The position numbers were made by a program, and so were the translations under genes. Below, in pieces: positions 53,686 through 57,132 of a DNA stretch of 57,132 nt. The stretch lies in the NCBI GenBank assembly GCA_029864405.1, contig JAOTTP010000009.1:1-57132 (forward strand), in the 5' to 3' direction. The notes under the pieces are model-generated. The model was not told where the DNA came from. It did not search any database and saw only the letters and a program-made list of their open reading frames with translations. This DNA comes from Nitrospirota bacterium. Its GTDB lineage: Bacteria > Nitrospirota > Nitrospiria > Nitrospirales > UBA8639. How positions within the stretch are numbered: position 1 is the first letter of the stretch; the number at the start of each line of letters is the position of its first letter.

Positions 53686-56202
53686 TCAGCGAACAGAAGG
53701 CCTGCCAGCGCTTTTTGCTCTCGTGCCGGGAAATTCTCCCTTGGGCAGATGCTTTTTTATGAGGTCCCAATCAACATGTTGACTCCCTGGAGCCAACTTC
53801 ATGGGCTGAACCCTTGGTGCTTCTTTTCCTCTCCCCGCTTTTTCCATGAGGGAAACCTTTTGAACGGCTTGACTCACCGACAGGCCATCAAAGGTTTTCA
53901 GAAGCTTATGGACCTCGACCAGTTTCTGCTTGAGTTCCTCGCTTCCTTTGGTTTTTATGACTTGGGAGATTTTTTTAATCGATTCGATCACACGAGGTGG
54001 GAGGACCGCTTCCTGGGATGTTGATAGCCGCTCCAACCCTTGAGGCTCTTTGAGCGTATGACCAATGCGTGAAAAATGCTCCACCACGACCTGGCCGGCT
54101 TGGCGAACCTCTGAATCACCTATCAATAGCATGGCCATCTCGGGACTATGACTATAATAGGACTGCATCCAGTGGCGGCCCACAATACGTGGTTTCATGG
54201 CTTTGTCGCGAAAGGCTCGAAGCCCATCTAAGACTTTCGCATACTCCGGACTCATCGCCATGGCCACCTTCGAAGCGACGCAAACCGTCTCCGGAACTGG
54301 AACCGTGATCGGCCAACTCATCCAGTTATACGTCATGATGTCGTCGGCAAGAACCTGCATAGTGCTGCTTAGGCCAGACCTCAATTGGATAAAGTAATTA
54401 ATGAAATCGCTGAAACTGAAACCCCACATGCTGTCGCGGTAGATCGTCGCGAGCGAGATTCGATCGCTCTCATTGACGTCTTCGTGACCATTCTGGCCTT
54501 GATCCTCGTTCCCCCCATTATCGTCATTCGGAATATCCAAGAAATCAGTAATGGCGGCTGCAACACGGCCCTCGTGCCACTCACCTTTCCGGTTTTGGCC
54601 ATTATTGAAGGAGAAGCCCTCTATCCATTCTCCAAGGGCATAGTTCACCGCGCACAACGGCCACCCGCCGGCTGGATCCTGGTATGGCCACTCAGACCAA
54701 TGAAACAATCCATCCGGGCAGACAGAGAGAGAAAACGACGTCGCCCACCCTTCATTAAAGGCCACACCTGAATCCTGCTCAAGGTCTGAAAAACTATGAG
54801 GGCCTCCCCCAGGTGAGAATCCAAAGGCATAGTGCAGGAGGGCATGTCCGTACTCGTGTAGGATCACATCAGGAGCATCGTTCTTCTCTATTTGAAGTCG
54901 GACCACCTCCGTGTTTGGATCCCAACAACTCGAGAGAGTGCCATCGCTTAAAAGGCAAGAGTCCGGATATTGGACCGCGATGAACCCCGGATCTTGTCCC
55001 CCTTCGGTCACAATATGGTTCCAGCCCCGATTGATTGTGGAAAATACCTGGGCCGCTTCGATGTTCGTTGTGAAAGTTTCTTGCCCAAAATTGATGATGG
55101 TACCGCTCCGGCTTGCTGACACCCAGCTATATTCACCTCCAGCAGCATCTCGGACATTAAAATTTACATTTTCAAGGCTGACGGTGTAATAAAAATCAGA
55201 ACCAGCGAGAGCGGGATCAAGATAGACCGACCAGAAACCATTTTCATCCGTTTCGGTGATATCTACCCCCAAGTCAAAACCACCTACATTCTCCTTGAAG
55301 ATAACAATCGTGGCGTTGGCGAGAGGAGTCAACACTTTCGGAGGGCCTGGGTTACAAGGATAGTACGGATCACCCGGATCAGCGGGATTACAAGGGATAT
55401 TTGTGTACCAATCTTCAAAGACGACCTCTCCCCGTAGCTCGATAAGTGGGACGAATTGGGCCAGAACCACGCCCGGCTTCTGCCATAGATGACTATCTTT
55501 GGGTTTGTCACTTTTGGTTTTTTCAATGATGTAGGGTTTGATCGCGGATGGAGGACCTGATCCTCCGGCTCGTTTCTGTTTTGGACCGGTATACGGTTTG
55601 ATGTGTTTTGTCAGTTCAACAGGTACCGGGACTGTGCTGTCCATCAAGAGCCGGATATCCGGTTTCTTCGGTTTCCTGGCCAATGCCTCCTGGAACGCCT
55701 GTTTTTTTTGTGACACTTGGGTTCTGCGCAGTTCAGCCGGCGTGGTGAGTCGCTGCCGACCTTTCTCGACAACTTGGATGAGGATTCCTTTGCTCACCAC
55801 TCCCGTTTTCCCCTTCTGCTCGATTTGGACGGCCGTTTCTATCCGATAGAGACCATCCTTTTCTTGTAGGGGAATCTTGATCTCAACTGTCTGGGTTTCC
55901 CCCTTCCCTAACCCCTTGAGCGCATAGTCCTTGACCTGGTCCTCACGCCGTCCCGATATGCCCATTTTATTCGTCCGGACGATTAGCGTGAGCTTCGCGA
56001 CATCCTGATGCGCCAGAACTCGAACGGGGACCGCAAACACACCCTTCTCTGGTATCAGAACAGCCAACTCCTCGGCCTTAGGCAATTCAAGCTGTACTGG
56101 TGGAGTGGGCGGGGTGGCATTGGCAGAAGTCACCAGTGCCAGACTACACATCAAAAAAGACAAAAGCACAGGTTTCATGGACCACCTTCTGAAAATTTTC
56201 AT
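53686..56202 (-). CDS. Secreted zinc metalloprotease-like protein (HExxH)
   Basis: 838 aa. The signal peptide ends near TSANA (residue 29). Beta-sandwich-type regions (about 40-150 and 255-370) precede the zinc motif HEYGHALLH in DVILHEYGHALLHYAFG, with a likely third ligand in GVAFNEGWATSFS about 40 residues later, a gluzincin arrangement. The helical C-terminus (about 640-838) is unrelated to anything I know. It probably degrades extracellular or surface protein. Basic segments (KPKKPDIRLLMDS, GPKQKRAGGSG) before the catalytic region could be a propeptide. Confidence 0.8.
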   Translation of the reverse strand: MKIFRRWSMKPVLLSFLMCSLALVTSANATPPTPPVQLELPKAEELAVLIPEKGVFAVPVRVLAHQDVAKLTLIVRTNKMGISGRREDQVKDYALKGLGKGETQTVEIKIPLQEKDGLYRIETAVQIEQKGKTGVVSKGILIQVVEKGRQRLTTPAELRRTQVSQKKQAFQEALARKPKKPDIRLLMDSTVPVPVELTKHIKPYTGPKQKRAGGSGPPSAIKPYIIEKTKSDKPKDSHLWQKPGVVLAQFVPLIELRGEVVFEDWYTNIPCNPADPGDPYYPCNPGPPKVLTPLANATIVIFKENVGGFDLGVDITETDENGFWSVYLDPALAGSDFYYTVSLENVNFNVRDAAGGEYSWVSASRSGTIINFGQETFTTNIEAAQVFSTINRGWNHIVTEGGQDPGFIAVQYPDSCLLSDGTLSSCWDPNTEVVRLQIEKNDAPDVILHEYGHALLHYAFGFSPGGGPHSFSDLEQDSGVAFNEGWATSFSLSVCPDGLFHWSEWPYQDPAGGWPLCAVNYALGEWIEGFSFNNGQNRKGEWHEGRVAAAITDFLDIPNDDNGGNEDQGQNGHEDVNESDRISLATIYRDSMWGFSFSDFINYFIQLRSGLSSTMQVLADDIMTYNWMSWPITVPVPETVCVASKVAMAMSPEYAKVLDGLRAFRDKAMKPRIVGRHWMQSYYSHSPEMAMLLIGDSEVRQAGQVVVEHFSRIGHTLKEPQGLERLSTSQEAVLPPRVIESIKKISQVIKTKGSEELKQKLVEVHKLLKTFDGLSVSQAVQKVSLMEKAGRGKEAPRVQPMKLAPGSQHVDWDLIKKHLPKGEFPGTRAKSAGRPSVR

Positions 56203-56277
56203 GATTGACCCCTTTCTTCATTGCAGAACATCGGTAAGGGGGAGAATGAGGATGTTGCTCTGAGTTGCCTCACTGCC

Positions 56278-57081
56278 TTACTCGTAGAAATATCCAAAAT
56301 AAATAGTCTGGTCCAATTCATTAGCTAGATAGATATTATGCCGCATCATCCACGGTGCAGGATTCCAAAGGGTGTCTGGATGATAAGGGGTTCCAGGATC
56401 ACCCCACGCGCCGTTTTCTGTGGGCAACTGTGAGATTTGGTCATAGTCCAAGATATTGTCATATGCCACTGCGGTAATGCCGCCGGCTGCTCCAGGAGGA
56501 TTCGGACATTTCGCGATGATATTTCCAAACACGTTCAAGACGAGGAGCCTATTCCGACTGGTATCACTGGCGACATACGACCAGGGCGCGGCCGTTAACC
56601 CTTGCACGCTGGATCCAAGCGGGACATTCACACTTCCTATGACAACTCCGGAATTGCTAATCGCCTCGAGCACGTTGCCATCAGAACGCACAAAATACAA
56701 ACCGTTGTATGCCAAAGCCGCCCCGCTTCTGGGTGGAACAAGAATCGTATCCGTGACGACCCCAGTCTCCGGATCGATGCCAATGATCGTGTCCTGATTC
56801 TGTGTCGATTGCACGGCCCAAATGATATTTCGAAAAATGGCATAGTCCATCCCGCTAATGACATCATGACCGGGAGGTGTCTGAAGGCGCCCGGCCTCTT
56901 TTGCCACACTCAAATGCAAATACAGGAATACAATTTCATCCTCATAGGAGGTCTGAGTGAGAAACGCCAAATACGGATCATTGTATCGCCGACAAACCGT
57001 CAACGCACTGCCGGTCCCGGTTGTCGCATAAGGATAGGGGTATGAGCCCACTTGATAGAATTGAAGCTGTGTGGCTGGCAT
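56278..57081 (-). CDS. Beta-propeller-like protein of unknown function
   Basis: 267 aa with no signal peptide. Repeated strands such as DTIIGIDPETGVVTDTILVP, GLYFVRSDGNVLEAISNSG and NRLLVLNVFGNIIAKCPNPP look like blades of a small beta-propeller. The start MPATQLQFYQVGSYPYPYAT follows AAGGAGAAG, a good ribosome-binding site. It is upstream of the metalloprotease gene on the same strand with 75 bp between, so they may be cotranscribed. Confidence 0.65.
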   Translation of the reverse strand: MPATQLQFYQVGSYPYPYATTGTGSALTVCRRYNDPYLAFLTQTSYEDEIVFLYLHLSVAKEAGRLQTPPGHDVISGMDYAIFRNIIWAVQSTQNQDTIIGIDPETGVVTDTILVPPRSGAALAYNGLYFVRSDGNVLEAISNSGVVIGSVNVPLGSSVQGLTAAPWSYVASDTSRNRLLVLNVFGNIIAKCPNPPGAAGGITAVAYDNILDYDQISQLPTENGAWGDPGTPYHPDTLWNPAPWMMRHNIYLANELDQTIYFGYFYE

Positions 57082-57132
57082 GGTCTTCTCCTTTTTTGAC
57101 TCTTTGGAAAAATGTGTACCTCTCCCGAACTT

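Noticed and set aside
1-57132. tRNA or rRNA genes
   Set aside because: No cloverleaf-compatible segments or conserved rRNA stretches were noticed by eye in the gaps. A tRNA scan would be needed to exclude them fully.

Overview
The window looks like a chromosomal segment of a Gram-negative bacterium of moderate G+C content. It has two complete tripartite efflux operons with outer-membrane TolC-type partners, Sec signal peptides, lipoproteins and a hopanoid-type epimerase. The gene mix (DUF502 protein, RF3, Lon, large CHAT and TIR proteins) reminded me of Nitrospira-like Nitrospirota. That placement is an impression from content, not a search result.

Layout. 1-6 kb: a saccharopine-dehydrogenase-like oxidoreductase, a metallo-beta-lactamase-fold hydrolase, an A+T-rich PaaK-like adenylate-forming enzyme framed by related palindromes, a DUF433/DUF5615 toxin-antitoxin pair whose toxin is frameshifted, a decayed HU gene and a MITE-like repeat. 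6-17 kb, mostly minus strand: prfC (RF3), a TetR-adaptor-RND-TolC efflux operon, a DUF502 membrane protein, a small acidic protein and an NAD-dependent epimerase. 17-34.5 kb: a large accessory/conflict island, described below. 34.5-39.6 kb: a second efflux operon (TetR, DevC/DevA-type ABC exporter, HlyD-type adaptor, NodT/OprM-type outer-membrane lipoprotein). 39.9-57 kb: Lon, a secreted protein with a flagellar-hook (FlgE) middle domain, a lipoprotein, a DUF898 (YjgN-like) protein with an M48 protease, small unknowns, a PAS-like/CPBP pair, an ornithine-type decarboxylase, and three exported or exoprotein-like genes including an 838-aa HExxH metalloprotease.

The main discovery is a diversity-generating retroelement (DGR) at about 28.5-33.2 kb on the minus strand. 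In transcription order it comprises: a 903-aa target (DUF4062, STAND NTPase, transmembrane helix, FGE-sulfatase/C-type-lectin-like domain) whose last 39 codons before the C-terminal tripeptide are the variable repeat (VR); avd; a DGR-type reverse transcriptase carrying the IGxxxSQ and YVDD motifs; and an Asn-codon-rich template repeat (TR). TR and VR are both 117 bp and align without gaps. Mismatches are concentrated at TR adenines (my hand count: 23 of 36 A positions against 17 of 81 non-A positions). The reverse transcriptase is split by a one-base expansion of an A5 run.

The DGR sits among other conflict-type genes in the same orientation: a 1856-aa protein with two serine-hydrolase modules and a CHAT caspase-like protease, a membrane TIR protein with an exported partner, and a secreted trypsin-like/PEGA protein. 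Two families of REP palindromes and a REP-associated tyrosine transposase (RAYT) are interspersed only in this island. A VapBC-type module and a hipBA relic complete it. My inference is that the target protein is a membrane-anchored, ATP-dependent sensor with a diversifiable extracytoplasmic lectin-like face, and that TIR and CHAT effectors are encoded next to it. The coupling between them is not shown by the sequence.
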